In this document: piece by piece, positions 6,884 through 15,133 of the stretch
How the letters are laid out: each line of letters starts with the position of its first letter
Position numbering within the stretch: the stretch's first letter is position 1
Assembly (NCBI GenBank): GCA_964608495.1
Contig: CAZSOQ010000079.1
Span: forward strand, 1 to 21,712
Length of the DNA: 21,712 nt
Direction: 5' to 3'
Origin: JAKORR01 sp964608495
GTDB taxonomy: Bacteria > Armatimonadota > Zipacnadia > Zipacnadales > FEN-943
Translations under genes and position numbers: made by a program
The notes under the pieces: generated by a model
The model's input: only the letters and a program-made list of their open reading frames with translations
Databases searched by the model: none
What the model was told of the DNA's origin: nothing

Positions 6884-8791
6884 CTAACGACCGCGGCTGA
6901 CCTCCGGCTCGACGACGCCGAGGAAGGTGCCGTAGAGCTTGGCCGGGTCGGTCGGGTCCCCGTAGGCATGTTCGTACTTGGTGTGGACCACGTAGGCCTT
7001 GCCGTCGTGCAGGGCGATGTCGGGGCTGGAGTTGTACTTCATGTCGTCGGCATAGGGCACGGTCGTGGCGTCGCCGGGCCCGGGCCCGAGCCTGGTCAGC
7101 GCGATATCGTGGAACCTGTACCCCCACTCCATCCACCGGCTATTGGACTTGTAGGCCATGAGGAAGGTCCGCCCCATCTGCACTCCCTTGGCGTAGCGGT
7201 GCCGGCCCAGTCCGCGGAGCAGACGCAGACCATGGAAGCCCTCGCCGTCGAAGAGCGCCCAGAACAGCGGCTCCTGCTGCGCCGCCTTCTCCAGCGCCGC
7301 CAGGTCTGAGAACAGCACGGCCATCTCGCCCCCCATGGGCGCCAGCGAGGGCCCGTAGGGGTACACGCTGGGGCACTCGTGCCAGACCACCGCCTCCCCG
7401 AAGCCTTCCTCCTCGTCATAGGGAGCGCAGACGATGCGCGTCCGCCTGCGACCCTCCTCCAGCGCCACCTCCATCCACAGCACCCAGAGCTGGTTGCCGA
7501 GGACGTTCACGCCCCCTTCCCAGGTGCCCAGCCCCTCCTGGCGCGGCTCGATTGTCACGATCGGGCCTCGCTCGTTCCTGTCCAGGTCCCAGTAGGTCAG
7601 CAGTTGGCGCGACTGCGTGATGTCGTAGTCCGGCTTGCCCGTCGCCTGCCGGTTCCAGGTGACCCACAGCTTGCTCTGAGACAAGCAGGTGTCGGGGATG
7701 CCCTGGTAGCAGTCGGGCGCGCGCTCGACCAGCAGCTTCGTCCACTCCGGCTTGAGCTGCCAGGGCCCGTTGCCGCGCGGCGGCTGAAGCCGTGACAGGT
7801 ACAGCTCGCCGTCGCGCACCTCCACGATATAGAACCCGTCCTCATAGACCTCGATGCAGGGGTAGACGGTGCCCTCCGGGAAGGTGTCCAGATGCAGGAG
7901 GGGCCACAGCTTCAGCCCCGCCCACGTCCGCGGTGCCCAGGGCTCGGTGGTCGCCTCCAGCAGGTCCGAGACGGCCGGCCTGGTCAGGGCGACGCTCTCG
8001 CCCTTCGCGTTGATGAAGGCCTCGGCCACGCTGCTGACCCTCAGCTCGTAGCGGGCACCAGGCTCAAGCATGACTACCGTGTACCTGCGGTCGCGTACCA
8101 CCGGCGAGTGCTGCCACGGCTGGGTCCGCAGCCCCACCCGACGCCACTGGATCACGTGTTGGGCGACGTTGCTGTCCCATGCCAGGCGCAGATCGGTGGG
8201 GCGGGCGAGCAGCAGGCGCAGGTTCGAGACCTGGTGCTCTGGGCGCTGCACGGCCCCCTCGGCGGGAGCCAGGCGCGCGGCGTCCACGAGCACATCGGCG
8301 CTGCCGAAGAGATAGGGGAGGAGCGCCACGGCCCGGGTCGCCAGCAGGGGAGCCGTGGCCCGTACCTGCACCTGGGTCCACTCGCCGCGTTCACCCGTCC
8401 AGTCCGCCTCGTGGATGGCGAGACGCTGGCCCGCATCGTCCTGGAACTCCAGGAAGATGCGCAGGGGCTTGCCATCTGTGCGCAGGACCTTCAGCCACGC
8501 CGAGAGCACCAGCTCCTGTTCCCCGCGCACCGAGACGCTCTGGCGAGCCGCGGTGTGGCTAGTGGTGCCCTCAGGTGCTGTGGCGCGGAGGGCCATGCTG
8601 CCGTGGAGGGCGTCGTCGTCCACGGTGAAGTGCTGGGGCTGGGCGTACAGGTCCCAATCCGCCGGCTGCCCGGTCTCGCTCGCTGCCTCGAAGGAGCAGT
8701 TGGACAACAGGTTGAGCCTGGGGGCGAGGAGAGCCTCGTCCACCTGGGAGGGCACGGCGAGCGAGAGCCACAGGGCCGCTAGCCAGCACAT
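6884..8791 (-). CDS. Secreted three-domain beta-rich protein (jelly roll, FN3-like, propeller-like)
   Basis: The product is a 635-residue exported protein beginning with a short signal peptide (MCWLAALWLSLAVPSQ). Residues about 27-165 look like a carbohydrate-binding jelly roll (NLLSNCSFE, then PADWDLY, GSMALRA, LVLSAWLKV). Residues about 190-280 resemble a fibronectin type III-like module (LRLAWDSNVAQHVIQW, then YELRVSSVAEAF). The remainder has repeated W-x-W/YxDLxRN-type beta strands, DTCLSQSKLWVTWNRQ and a Y-G-P-S stretch, suggesting a sialidase/BNR-like beta-propeller. I see no certain catalytic residues, and the propeller call rests on style rather than on a clear motif. A GTG at 8803 overlapping the upstream stop (GTGA) is an alternative start four codons earlier. 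It is the last gene of the minus run. Function unknown, probably glycan binding at the cell surface. Confidence 0.65.
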   Translation of the reverse strand: MCWLAALWLSLAVPSQVDEALLAPRLNLLSNCSFEAASETGQPADWDLYAQPQHFTVDDDALHGSMALRATAPEGTTSHTAARQSVSVRGEQELVLSAWLKVLRTDGKPLRIFLEFQDDAGQRLAIHEADWTGERGEWTQVQVRATAPLLATRAVALLPYLFGSADVLVDAARLAPAEGAVQRPEHQVSNLRLLLARPTDLRLAWDSNVAQHVIQWRRVGLRTQPWQHSPVVRDRRYTVVMLEPGARYELRVSSVAEAFINAKGESVALTRPAVSDLLEATTEPWAPRTWAGLKLWPLLHLDTFPEGTVYPCIEVYEDGFYIVEVRDGELYLSRLQPPRGNGPWQLKPEWTKLLVERAPDCYQGIPDTCLSQSKLWVTWNRQATGKPDYDITQSRQLLTYWDLDRNERGPIVTIEPRQEGLGTWEGGVNVLGNQLWVLWMEVALEEGRRRTRIVCAPYDEEEGFGEAVVWHECPSVYPYGPSLAPMGGEMAVLFSDLAALEKAAQQEPLFWALFDGEGFHGLRLLRGLGRHRYAKGVQMGRTFLMAYKSNSRWMEWGYRFHDIALTRLGPGPGDATTVPYADDMKYNSSPDIALHDGKAYVVHTKYEHAYGDPTDPAKLYGTFLGVVEPEVSRGR

Positions 8792-8799
8792 GGATGGTG

Positions 8800-10269
8800 T
8801 CACTCTCCCTCTGGTCCGGCTTCGCCCTCGGTCTCGACCTCCGGCCCCTGGGCCGCGAGCCTCCTCGCGAGAGCCAGGGCCTGCTCGGGCGTGGCGATCT
8901 GTCCCTCCTGGCGAGCTTCCTCCACGGCCACCAGCAACCTGCCCAGGTGGGGGCCGGGCCGCAGGCCAAGCTCGCGCATCAGGTCGTGCCCGGTGAGAAG
9001 ACGAGGCTGCCGACGGTGCTCGTCCGCGTGCATCGCCCGGCTCAGCATCTCGTCCAGCAGGCGGAGCATGCTCCGCTGCTCCTCGACGTTGCTCGCCCGG
9101 CCCCGCGCCGCCATCATGTCCGCGGCGGACAGCAGGAACAGCCCCGGCAGGTGCTCGCCGGCGTCCTTGCCCAGGTGCCGCATGGCCCGGTCCGTGACGG
9201 GCTGGCCCTCGTCCAGGACCGCCCGGGCTAGCTGCAGCGGACGCATGTGGATGTCCACGAGCCGCGCCACCGCGCCTCGCAGGGGCTTCGGCCAGCCCCA
9301 TTGCTGCAAGATCCGCCGGGCCATCACCGCGCCGAGGTCGTCGTGGCCGTAGAAGGTCATCCCCTCCTCGGGGTCGCTGGCGTAGCTCGCGGGCTTGCCC
9401 ACGTCGTGCAGGGCCGTGGCCGCCCGCACCAGGGCTCGCGCGTAGGGCCTGCTCAGGTACGCCTCGATGGTGGCGCCCGAGGCCCGGAACACCGCGCGGG
9501 GGGCGGTCACCAGCCGATCAACGCGGCACAGCGCCTCGAGCGTGTGCCCGAGGACGTCCAGATGGTGGTACCCGCCCTGCCCGATGCCCCGCATGTCGGC
9601 GACGCAGGGGAGGGCCAGGTCGAGCAGGCCGTCGCGCTCCATCCAGGTCACGGCGAGGCCCACAAAGCCCCGCGCGTCGAGCAGCTTGAGTATCTCCGTC
9701 CCCTGGCGCTGGGCCGGCGAGGCGGCAAGCAGGCCACGGTGCTCGCGGACCAGGCGGCGCGTGTGGGGCGCGATGCGGAAGCCCAGCTCGCCCGCGAGCC
9801 GGTAGGCGCGTAGCAGACGCACGGGATCGGCGGCCAGGGCGTCGTCGGAGACCGCCCGCACCAGGCCGGCGCGCAGGTCCCATAGGCCGCGGAAGGGGTC
9901 CAGGATCGGCCGCCCGGGCAACAGGGGGAGGGCCAGGGCGTTGATGGTGAAGTCGCGCCGTGCCAGGTCGCCGCGCAGGCCGGGGCCCTCGATGCCCACC
10001 AGGTCAATCTCGGCATCGCCACCGGGCAGGCGGAACATCAGCGGCTCGGCGCGCAGGCGGACGGGGCGCGAGCCCAGGGCCTGAGCGAGGGCCTGCGCCA
10101 GAGGCTCGGGCGCGGCGGTCACCACGTCCCAGTCGCGCACGGGCCGGCCCAGCAGCAGGTCGCGCACGGCTCCGCCCACCAGGTAGGCTTCCTCGCCCAC
10201 CTGCTGGGCCGCCGCCCGAAGCGGCCCCGGCACATCCGCAAGCAGAGAAGGCAGCTCCATACCGGGCAT
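8800..10269 (-). CDS. cca: Class II tRNA nucleotidyltransferase with HD domain
   Basis: The product is a 489-residue enzyme of the CCA-adding/poly(A) polymerase family. The nucleotidyltransferase head shows YLVGGAVRDLLLG (29-41), the metal-binding DWD (46-48) and RRDFTINALAL (104-114). The neck shows DPVRLLRAYRLAGELGF (148-164). A C-terminal HD phosphohydrolase-like domain (about 235-320) includes HHLDVLGHTLE, LHDVGKP with H288/D289, and YGHDDLG. It adds all or part of the 3' CCA end to tRNA; the HD domain may trim 2',3'-cyclic or phosphate ends. I chose ATG 10269; ATG 10260 is possible, and the open frame upstream to 10869 is not coding in this frame. A second class II enzyme lies at 16772-18076, so this one may add only CC or the whole CCA. 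Confidence 0.9.
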   Translation of the reverse strand: MPGMELPSLLADVPGPLRAAAQQVGEEAYLVGGAVRDLLLGRPVRDWDVVTAAPEPLAQALAQALGSRPVRLRAEPLMFRLPGGDAEIDLVGIEGPGLRGDLARRDFTINALALPLLPGRPILDPFRGLWDLRAGLVRAVSDDALAADPVRLLRAYRLAGELGFRIAPHTRRLVREHRGLLAASPAQRQGTEILKLLDARGFVGLAVTWMERDGLLDLALPCVADMRGIGQGGYHHLDVLGHTLEALCRVDRLVTAPRAVFRASGATIEAYLSRPYARALVRAATALHDVGKPASYASDPEEGMTFYGHDDLGAVMARRILQQWGWPKPLRGAVARLVDIHMRPLQLARAVLDEGQPVTDRAMRHLGKDAGEHLPGLFLLSAADMMAARGRASNVEEQRSMLRLLDEMLSRAMHADEHRRQPRLLTGHDLMRELGLRPGPHLGRLLVAVEEARQEGQIATPEQALALARRLAAQGPEVETEGEAGPEGE

Positions 10270-10331
10270 GATTGTACAGCCTTCTCGCCGAGAGGTGGAC
10301 GTTCGGCCCCGCGGGCCGGCGCCCTGCCGCC

Positions 10332-11798
10332 TTAGTAGCTCACCAGCAGCAGGCGCGACGAGAGGCCCGCGACCATCGCGATCTGCGCGCCCAGCACCAG
10401 CCCTCCGGCCAGAAGGAAGAGGCTCTCGCGGGTCCTGCAGAGGACGTGGCCGGCGGGCACGGCGGCCAGAGGCATCAGGAAGCCCCAGATCCGTCCCACT
10501 TCGCCTCTGGTGGACCCGGCCAGCAGCAGGATCGCCAGCGTCACGACAACCGGCAGCAGCGTGGGCCGCTCGTCTTGGCCCACGGCCACCGACGCCAGGG
10601 CGATGAGCGCGGGCCCGGCGAAGAGCGCCAAGTCCCAGGCGTCGAGGCCCACCCACGGCAGGTAGGAGCGGTCCTGCATGATCTGCCGCTGTGTGGCCAT
10701 GGACGCCACGAAGCTTGCCGCGGGGTTGTAGCCCAGGGCCATCAGGGGCAGGTGGGCCAGCATCAGGCCGCCGGCCAGGGCGCCCGCGAGCGCCGCCAGC
10801 TTCCTCGGGCGACACCGGGCCGCATCGAGGACCAGGAAAACGGCCAGGGCCGCCAGACCGTAGGTCCACTGTAGCCCGGCGCCCCAGACCAGGCCCGCGA
10901 GCAGGGCCCAGAGCACGCTGTCGCGGCGCAGGGCCAGAGCCCAGAAGGCCAGGCTCCAGACGGCGAGAGCCGCGGCCCAGGGGTCAATGCTGGGCACGAA
11001 GACGTGCAGCGCCGGCACAGCGCTGGCCAGGACCGTGGCCGTCAGGGCAACTCGCCCGCCCACCTGGGCGCGGGCCAGGACCAGCACACCCATCACCACG
11101 AAGGGCACCGCCAGCGCCAGCAGGTAGACGGAAAGAAGGGCGGCGTCCATGTGGTAGCCCGTGATGGGAGCGGTGCAGACGCGCCGGGCCGTCCGGAGTA
11201 CCTGGCTCTTCGCCCCCCACTCCGGCGAGTAGAGAGCGCCGGCGACGCGCTGTAGGCTCGGGTGCTCGCGGACGAGGCCGATCCACCACCGGAAGAAGAG
11301 AACGGGGCCGGGCGGATGCGTGGCCACTCGGCTGGGCGTCACGGTCATGTCGGTGCGCTGCCGCAAGTCCCGTAGCCAGGCCCGCAGGTCCGTGATGTGG
11401 ACCGCCTGGGTCAGATAGCCGGTGGTCGGGTCGCTGCAGGTCGCCACGATGGCCCGCTGCCAGCCGCCGGTCTCGGCGCCCAGGAGCTGCAACGGGAGCT
11501 GGGAGCCGGCAATCACCAGCACCGGCAAGGCGACGTACACCGGGCCGCGGCGCACTCGCGGGCCGCGGGCCGCGTCAAGCACAACGGTCGCCGCCAGCAG
11601 CATGGCCAGGACGGTGACGATGACCCCGGCCGACAGGGGGATCGGGAAGGTCCTCCAGGGCCAGGCCCATTCCCCCGCCAGACCGAGGGGCAGGAGTCCC
11701 AGCGCCAGCAGCCACAGCACCGCAGCCGTCGCCGCCACGCCCGCGGCCGCGGCCACGTACACCCGAAGGCTGTGATGCCGAGCCATCTGGTCGCTCAT
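10332..11798 (-). CDS. Multi-pass membrane protein, GT-C glycosyltransferase-like
   Basis: The product is a 488-residue integral membrane protein with roughly 11-13 hydrophobic helices. A large non-membrane loop between the third and fourth helices contains SRVATHPPGPVLFF; H-P-P-G-P is common in polyprenyl-phosphate-dependent GT-C enzymes of the mannosyltransferase/ArnT style. A late loop reads STRGEVGRIWGFLMPL, another recurring GT-C-like feature. These enzymes move a sugar from a lipid carrier to an outward-facing acceptor. No acidic catalytic pair in the first loop can be assigned with confidence. The ATG overlaps the rluB stop (ATGA), so it is translated with a ribosome-modification gene, an odd partner. 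Family is likely; substrate unknown. Confidence 0.65.
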   Translation of the reverse strand: MSDQMARHHSLRVYVAAAAGVAATAAVLWLLALGLLPLGLAGEWAWPWRTFPIPLSAGVIVTVLAMLLAATVVLDAARGPRVRRGPVYVALPVLVIAGSQLPLQLLGAETGGWQRAIVATCSDPTTGYLTQAVHITDLRAWLRDLRQRTDMTVTPSRVATHPPGPVLFFRWWIGLVREHPSLQRVAGALYSPEWGAKSQVLRTARRVCTAPITGYHMDAALLSVYLLALAVPFVVMGVLVLARAQVGGRVALTATVLASAVPALHVFVPSIDPWAAALAVWSLAFWALALRRDSVLWALLAGLVWGAGLQWTYGLAALAVFLVLDAARCRPRKLAALAGALAGGLMLAHLPLMALGYNPAASFVASMATQRQIMQDRSYLPWVGLDAWDLALFAGPALIALASVAVGQDERPTLLPVVVTLAILLLAGSTRGEVGRIWGFLMPLAAVPAGHVLCRTRESLFLLAGGLVLGAQIAMVAGLSSRLLLVSY

Positions 11799-12526
11799 CG
11801 CTGGTCGGTCAGGCCCACGGATCGCCGCAGGGCGTCCACCTCATGCACTTCCAGGCGGCGCCAGCGCCCCGTCGCCAGTCCCCCCAGCCGGACCGGGCCG
11901 TAGGCCTCTCTGCGCAGTCGCCGGACCGTCAGGCCCACCACCGCGCACATCCGTCGCACCTCGCGCTTGCGGCCCTCGCGCAGCACCACCTCGAGCTCCC
12001 GGTCGTCCCCCCGCGCCTTGCGGGCCCTGACCCGGTCCGGCCGCACCGGCCCCTCGGCCAGGTCCACCCCGCGACGGAGCATGCCCACCGCCTCGCCGGG
12101 GCCGGTCACGAACACATGGTACACCCTGGGCACCTCGTAGCGGGGGTGCATGAGCCGGTGCGCCAGCTCCCCGTCGCTGGTCATGATCAGCAGGCCCTCG
12201 CTGTCGCGGTCCAGGCGGCCCACGGGGAACACGATGGCCCGCAGCTTGGGGGGCAGAAGGTCATACACGAACCTGTCGTGGTGCGGGTCCGATCGCGAGG
12301 TGAGGTACCCGCGGGGCTTGTTGAGGGCCAGGTACTGGAAGGCCGTGGGCAGGTGTATCGGCTTGCCGTCCACCGTGATGACTTGGGTGGCGGGGTCGGC
12401 CGACTCGCCCACCGAGGCGGTGCGACCGTCCACGGCGACGCGGCCCTCCCGGATCAGCGCCTCGGACTTGCGTCGCGAGGCGACACCGGCCCGGGCCAGG
12501 ACCCGCTGCAGAATCTGTCGGGCCAT
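11795..12526 (-). CDS. rluB: 23S rRNA pseudouridine synthase, RsuA/RluB family
   Basis: The product is a 243-residue protein with an N-terminal S4 RNA-binding domain (about residues 1-60: LQRVLARAGVASRRKSEALI) and a pseudouridine synthase domain. The catalytic Asp is D106 in GRLDRDSEGLLIMTSDGE. The C-terminal signature REGRKREVRRMC is typical of RsuA/RluB/RluE/RluF. The family converts a specific uridine in large- or small-subunit rRNA; RluB is the usual assignment next to scpAB. Start ATG 12526 has GAGG five bases upstream, plus an additional GGAGG. The frame is open 83 bases downstream of scpB, so it is likely co-transcribed. Substrate specificity is inferred from synteny. Confidence 0.92.
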   Translation of the reverse strand: MARQILQRVLARAGVASRRKSEALIREGRVAVDGRTASVGESADPATQVITVDGKPIHLPTAFQYLALNKPRGYLTSRSDPHHDRFVYDLLPPKLRAIVFPVGRLDRDSEGLLIMTSDGELAHRLMHPRYEVPRVYHVFVTGPGEAVGMLRRGVDLAEGPVRPDRVRARKARGDDRELEVVLREGRKREVRRMCAVVGLTVRRLRREAYGPVRLGGLATGRWRRLEVHEVDALRRSVGLTDQR

Positions 12527-12609
12527 GCTGCCTCGTTCCTCCAGGCCTCCTCGGGACGGGTAGACCCAGGGCCGGGGGACGTGGGGCTCGCGCCGCGCGC
12601 GCTACCACC

Positions 12610-13254
12610 TCACTCCTCGCCGGTAGCGGCCTCGTCGGGCGCCTCGTCCTCGGGCGGCGCCGGGGCGTCGGACCTCGCCTGTCTTTCGTCCTGCAGCGTG
12701 AGTTGCCGGGCGCGCTCGCAGAAGGCGCCGGGGACGTCGGGAAGGTCAGACAGGTCCTGCAGCCCGAAGGTGCGCAGGAACTGCTCGGTGGTCACGAACA
12801 ACATCGGGCGACCGGGAGCTTGCTTGCGGCCCTGGACCGCCACGAGACCCTTCTCCACCAGGGTCCGCAGGGACCCGCTCGAATCGACGCCGCGGATGGC
12901 ATCCACCTCGGCCCTCGTGACGGGCTGGCGGTAGCCCACGATGGCGAGCACCTCGAGCGCGGCCGCCGACAGTCGCTCCGGCGGCGGCTCGCGCAGGCGC
13001 TGGACGTACTCGGCATACTCCCGGCGTGTGCCCAGCGCGATGCCGCCGGCCAGCCTGATCACCTGCAGCCCGCCGCCGTCCAGGCGCCCTTCGAGGCCCT
13101 CCAGCGCGAGGCGCACCACGTCCGGCGGGCATTCGAGCAGGTCCGCCAGGCGAGCCATCGGCAGGGGATCGGGCGCCGCGAAGAGCAGGCACTCCAGAGC
13201 CCCCGCCAGTCGGTCGAGGTCGAACCCGGTCTCGCTGTCGTCCTGCTTGTCCAT
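12610..13254 (-). CDS. scpB: Segregation and condensation protein B
   Basis: The product is a 214-residue protein made of two winged-helix domains that bind the ScpA kleisin in the SMC condensin complex, which organises and segregates the chromosome. Family signatures are ALECLLFAAPDPLPMARLADLL near residue 19, LSAAALEVLAIVGYRQPVTRAEVDAIRGVDSSGSLRTLVEKGLV (about 94-137, given here as successive motifs), and PGRPMLFVTTEQFLRTFGL. The acidic, Ala/Pro-rich tail after about residue 190 is a disordered extension. Start ATG 13254 has GGAGGG three bases upstream. scpA ends 15 bases earlier, so the two are one operon as in most bacteria. Confidence 0.94.
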   Translation of the reverse strand: MDKQDDSETGFDLDRLAGALECLLFAAPDPLPMARLADLLECPPDVVRLALEGLEGRLDGGGLQVIRLAGGIALGTRREYAEYVQRLREPPPERLSAAALEVLAIVGYRQPVTRAEVDAIRGVDSSGSLRTLVEKGLVAVQGRKQAPGRPMLFVTTEQFLRTFGLQDLSDLPDVPGAFCERARQLTLQDERQARSDAPAPPEDEAPDEAATGEE

Positions 13255-13269
13255 GTCCCTCCAGCCACG

Positions 13270-14034
13270 CTATCGGTGCGCGAGTTGAACGAGAATGCCT
13301 CGGTCGTCGTGCGGCCGGACCTGCACTCGGCCGCGCCTGATGAGCTCCAGCAGAGCGAGAAAGGTCACGATCACCCACAGCCGGTCCTCGGCCTCGGCAA
13401 AAAGCTCCTCGAAGATGAGCTGCCCGTCGGCCGCCGCCTGCAGCATCTCCACCAGACGCTGCATCTGGCTTCGCACGGACCAGCGCGGGCGCAGCAGCAC
13501 CGGGCTCTGATCGCGTTCCGTGCGCTCCAGCACGCCCTGCAGGGCAGCGACCATGTCGAAGACGTGCACGCCCTCCAGGTTGACCCAGCCCGTGCCGACC
13601 TCTTCCTCGTCGTAGCTCCGCAGGAAGATCTGTTGCCGGAGCTCGTGTGCCTCGCGAAGATGGTCGGCCACCTCGCGGAAAGCACGGTACTCGGCGGCTC
13701 GCTCGTCCGCGACCCGCAGCAAGTCCTGCAGCTCGGCCTGCGCGTCCACCTCGGCCGGCTCCTCTTCCTCTCGGGGGAGCAGGCTACGCACCTTCCACAG
13801 CACGAGCGTGGCGGCCACGGGCAGGAACTCCGCCGCTTCCTCCACGTTGAGGACCTGCATGGTCCGCACGAACTGCACGTACTGGGCCGCGATCTCGCTG
13901 ACCGCTATGTCCTGGATGTCCAGCTCCTGGCTGCGGATCAGGTAGGCCAGCAGATCTATGGGCCCCTGGAAGACAGCGATGGACACCGGGGGGCCGGCGA
14001 ACTCGATCTCTGGCTCGGGAGCGGGGGCGGTCAT
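13270..14034 (-). CDS. scpA: Segregation and condensation protein A (kleisin)
   Basis: The product is a 254-residue kleisin that bridges the SMC head domains. The family N-terminus IAVFQGPIDLLAYLIRSQEL (about 19-38) and DIQDIAVSEIAAQYV are clear. LNVEEAAEFLPVAATLVLWK and RSLLP match the conserved helical region. The C-terminal winged helix (VTFLALLELIRRGRVQVRP) is present. Length is normal. The open frame continues far upstream (to 14511), but ATG 14034 overlaps the upstream stop as ATGA and precedes the conserved N-terminus, so the extension is spurious. It is translationally coupled to the sugar-nucleotidyltransferase. Confidence 0.94.
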   Translation of the reverse strand: MTAPAPEPEIEFAGPPVSIAVFQGPIDLLAYLIRSQELDIQDIAVSEIAAQYVQFVRTMQVLNVEEAAEFLPVAATLVLWKVRSLLPREEEEPAEVDAQAELQDLLRVADERAAEYRAFREVADHLREAHELRQQIFLRSYDEEEVGTGWVNLEGVHVFDMVAALQGVLERTERDQSPVLLRPRWSVRSQMQRLVEMLQAAADGQLIFEELFAEAEDRLWVIVTFLALLELIRRGRVQVRPHDDRGILVQLAHR

Positions 14035-15119
14035 TGCTCCTCCGGCGTCGCCAGCTCCAGGAAGGTCCGATCGGCGGCGTGCAGCCGCACCGACTGGTGG
14101 GCCCCGCCACCGTGGACCTTGACGTCGTCGCCCAACACCGACTCGGTCAGCTTGCCCGCCAGGTCGCGGACCTCGCACCCTTCGCCCAGGATGCTGTTCT
14201 CCACGTGCGCGTCGGAGATCGTGCAGCCCTTCCCCATAGACAGGTACGGGCCCACCGTGGCGTCGTGGATAGTGCATCCGCTCGCGATGACACACGGGCC
14301 GATGATCCGGCAGTTGACCAGGCTGCAGGTTCGCGACACCTCGGCATAGCCCACCACCGAGCAGTGCTCCCCCACCGGAGGCGGCGGCTCGGTGATCTCC
14401 TCGGCCAGGTAGAACCGGTTGGCCGCCAGCAGCGTCTCGAACCGCCCGATGTCGAACCAGGTGCGCTCGAAGATGTAGGGGCGCACGTACTCGCCCTGCT
14501 CGACCAGCCACTGGATCGTGTCCGTTATCTCGACCTCGCCCGTGTCGGAAGACTCGGGGGTGGCCGCGATGGCCTCGAACACCGTCGGCGTGAAGACATA
14601 CAGCCCCACGAGGGCGTAAGGCGAGGGAGGCTCCGCCGGCTTCTCGGTCGCCTGGACGATGCGGTCGCCCTCGACCACCGCCACGCCGAAGTGGCGGGGC
14701 TCGTCCACCTCCCGCAGGAGCACCGTCGCCGTCGCGTTCGCCTCGGCCGCGTCTCGCACGAAGTCCGTCGGGCCGCCCTCGAGGAGCTCGTCGCCGAGGT
14801 GCAGAAGGAAGGGCTCGTCCCCCACGGCGGCCGCGGCCCGGGCCGTCGCGTCAGCCAGGCCTCGGGGAGCGTCCTGGGACACGAAGTCCAGGCTTATCCC
14901 GTCCACCGGGTTGCCTGCCAGGTAGTCCGGCAGGGAGGGATCGTTGGGCGAGATCACCAGCACGGCTCGCTCGATCCCCGCGGCGACCAAGCTCTCCAGG
15001 ATGCGATGGATGATGGGCTTGTTGGCGACCCTCACCAGGGCCTTGGGGCGAGTGAGCGTAACCGGCCACAGCCTCGTGGCCCGGCCCGCGCAGAGCACGA
15101 CGGCGGTGCGGATCTCCAT
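14031..15119 (-). CDS. Sugar-1-phosphate nucleotidyltransferase with left-handed beta-helix
   Basis: The product is a 362-residue two-domain enzyme. The N-terminal Rossmann-like domain has the signature CAGRATRLWPVTLTRPKAL with the PK pair, NKPIIHRILE, LLHLGDELLEGG as the metal/base site, ALVGLYVFTP, GEVEITDTIQWL, and WFDIGRFETLLAANRFYL. The C-terminal part (about 255-330) is a hexapeptide-type left-handed helix (CSLVNCRIIGPCVIASGCTI, then SMGKGCTISDAHVENSILGEG). This arrangement matches long RmlA-type and GlmU-like enzymes that make dTDP- or UDP-sugars. The usual GxGTRL loop is GRATRL here, one Gly replaced. No acetyltransferase His is obvious, so the helix is probably structural or allosteric. 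Start ATG 15119 has GAGAGG eight bases upstream. It sits between trpS and scpA and overlaps scpA. Confidence 0.86.
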   Translation of the reverse strand: MEIRTAVVLCAGRATRLWPVTLTRPKALVRVANKPIIHRILESLVAAGIERAVLVISPNDPSLPDYLAGNPVDGISLDFVSQDAPRGLADATARAAAAVGDEPFLLHLGDELLEGGPTDFVRDAAEANATATVLLREVDEPRHFGVAVVEGDRIVQATEKPAEPPSPYALVGLYVFTPTVFEAIAATPESSDTGEVEITDTIQWLVEQGEYVRPYIFERTWFDIGRFETLLAANRFYLAEEITEPPPPVGEHCSVVGYAEVSRTCSLVNCRIIGPCVIASGCTIHDATVGPYLSMGKGCTISDAHVENSILGEGCEVRDLAGKLTESVLGDDVKVHGGGAHQSVRLHAADRTFLELATPEEQ

Positions 15120-15133
15120 GTTGGCGCCTCTCC

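Noticed and set aside
10271..10276. TACAAT on the minus strand as a promoter directly before the cca gene
   Set aside because: It lies one base from the chosen ATG and no -35 hexamer is at the right distance; co-transcription with upstream genes is simpler.
10305..10319. GC hairpin between the glycosyltransferase and cca genes as a terminator
   Set aside because: The 6-bp stem has no uridine tract on the minus strand, and the genes appear to be co-transcribed.
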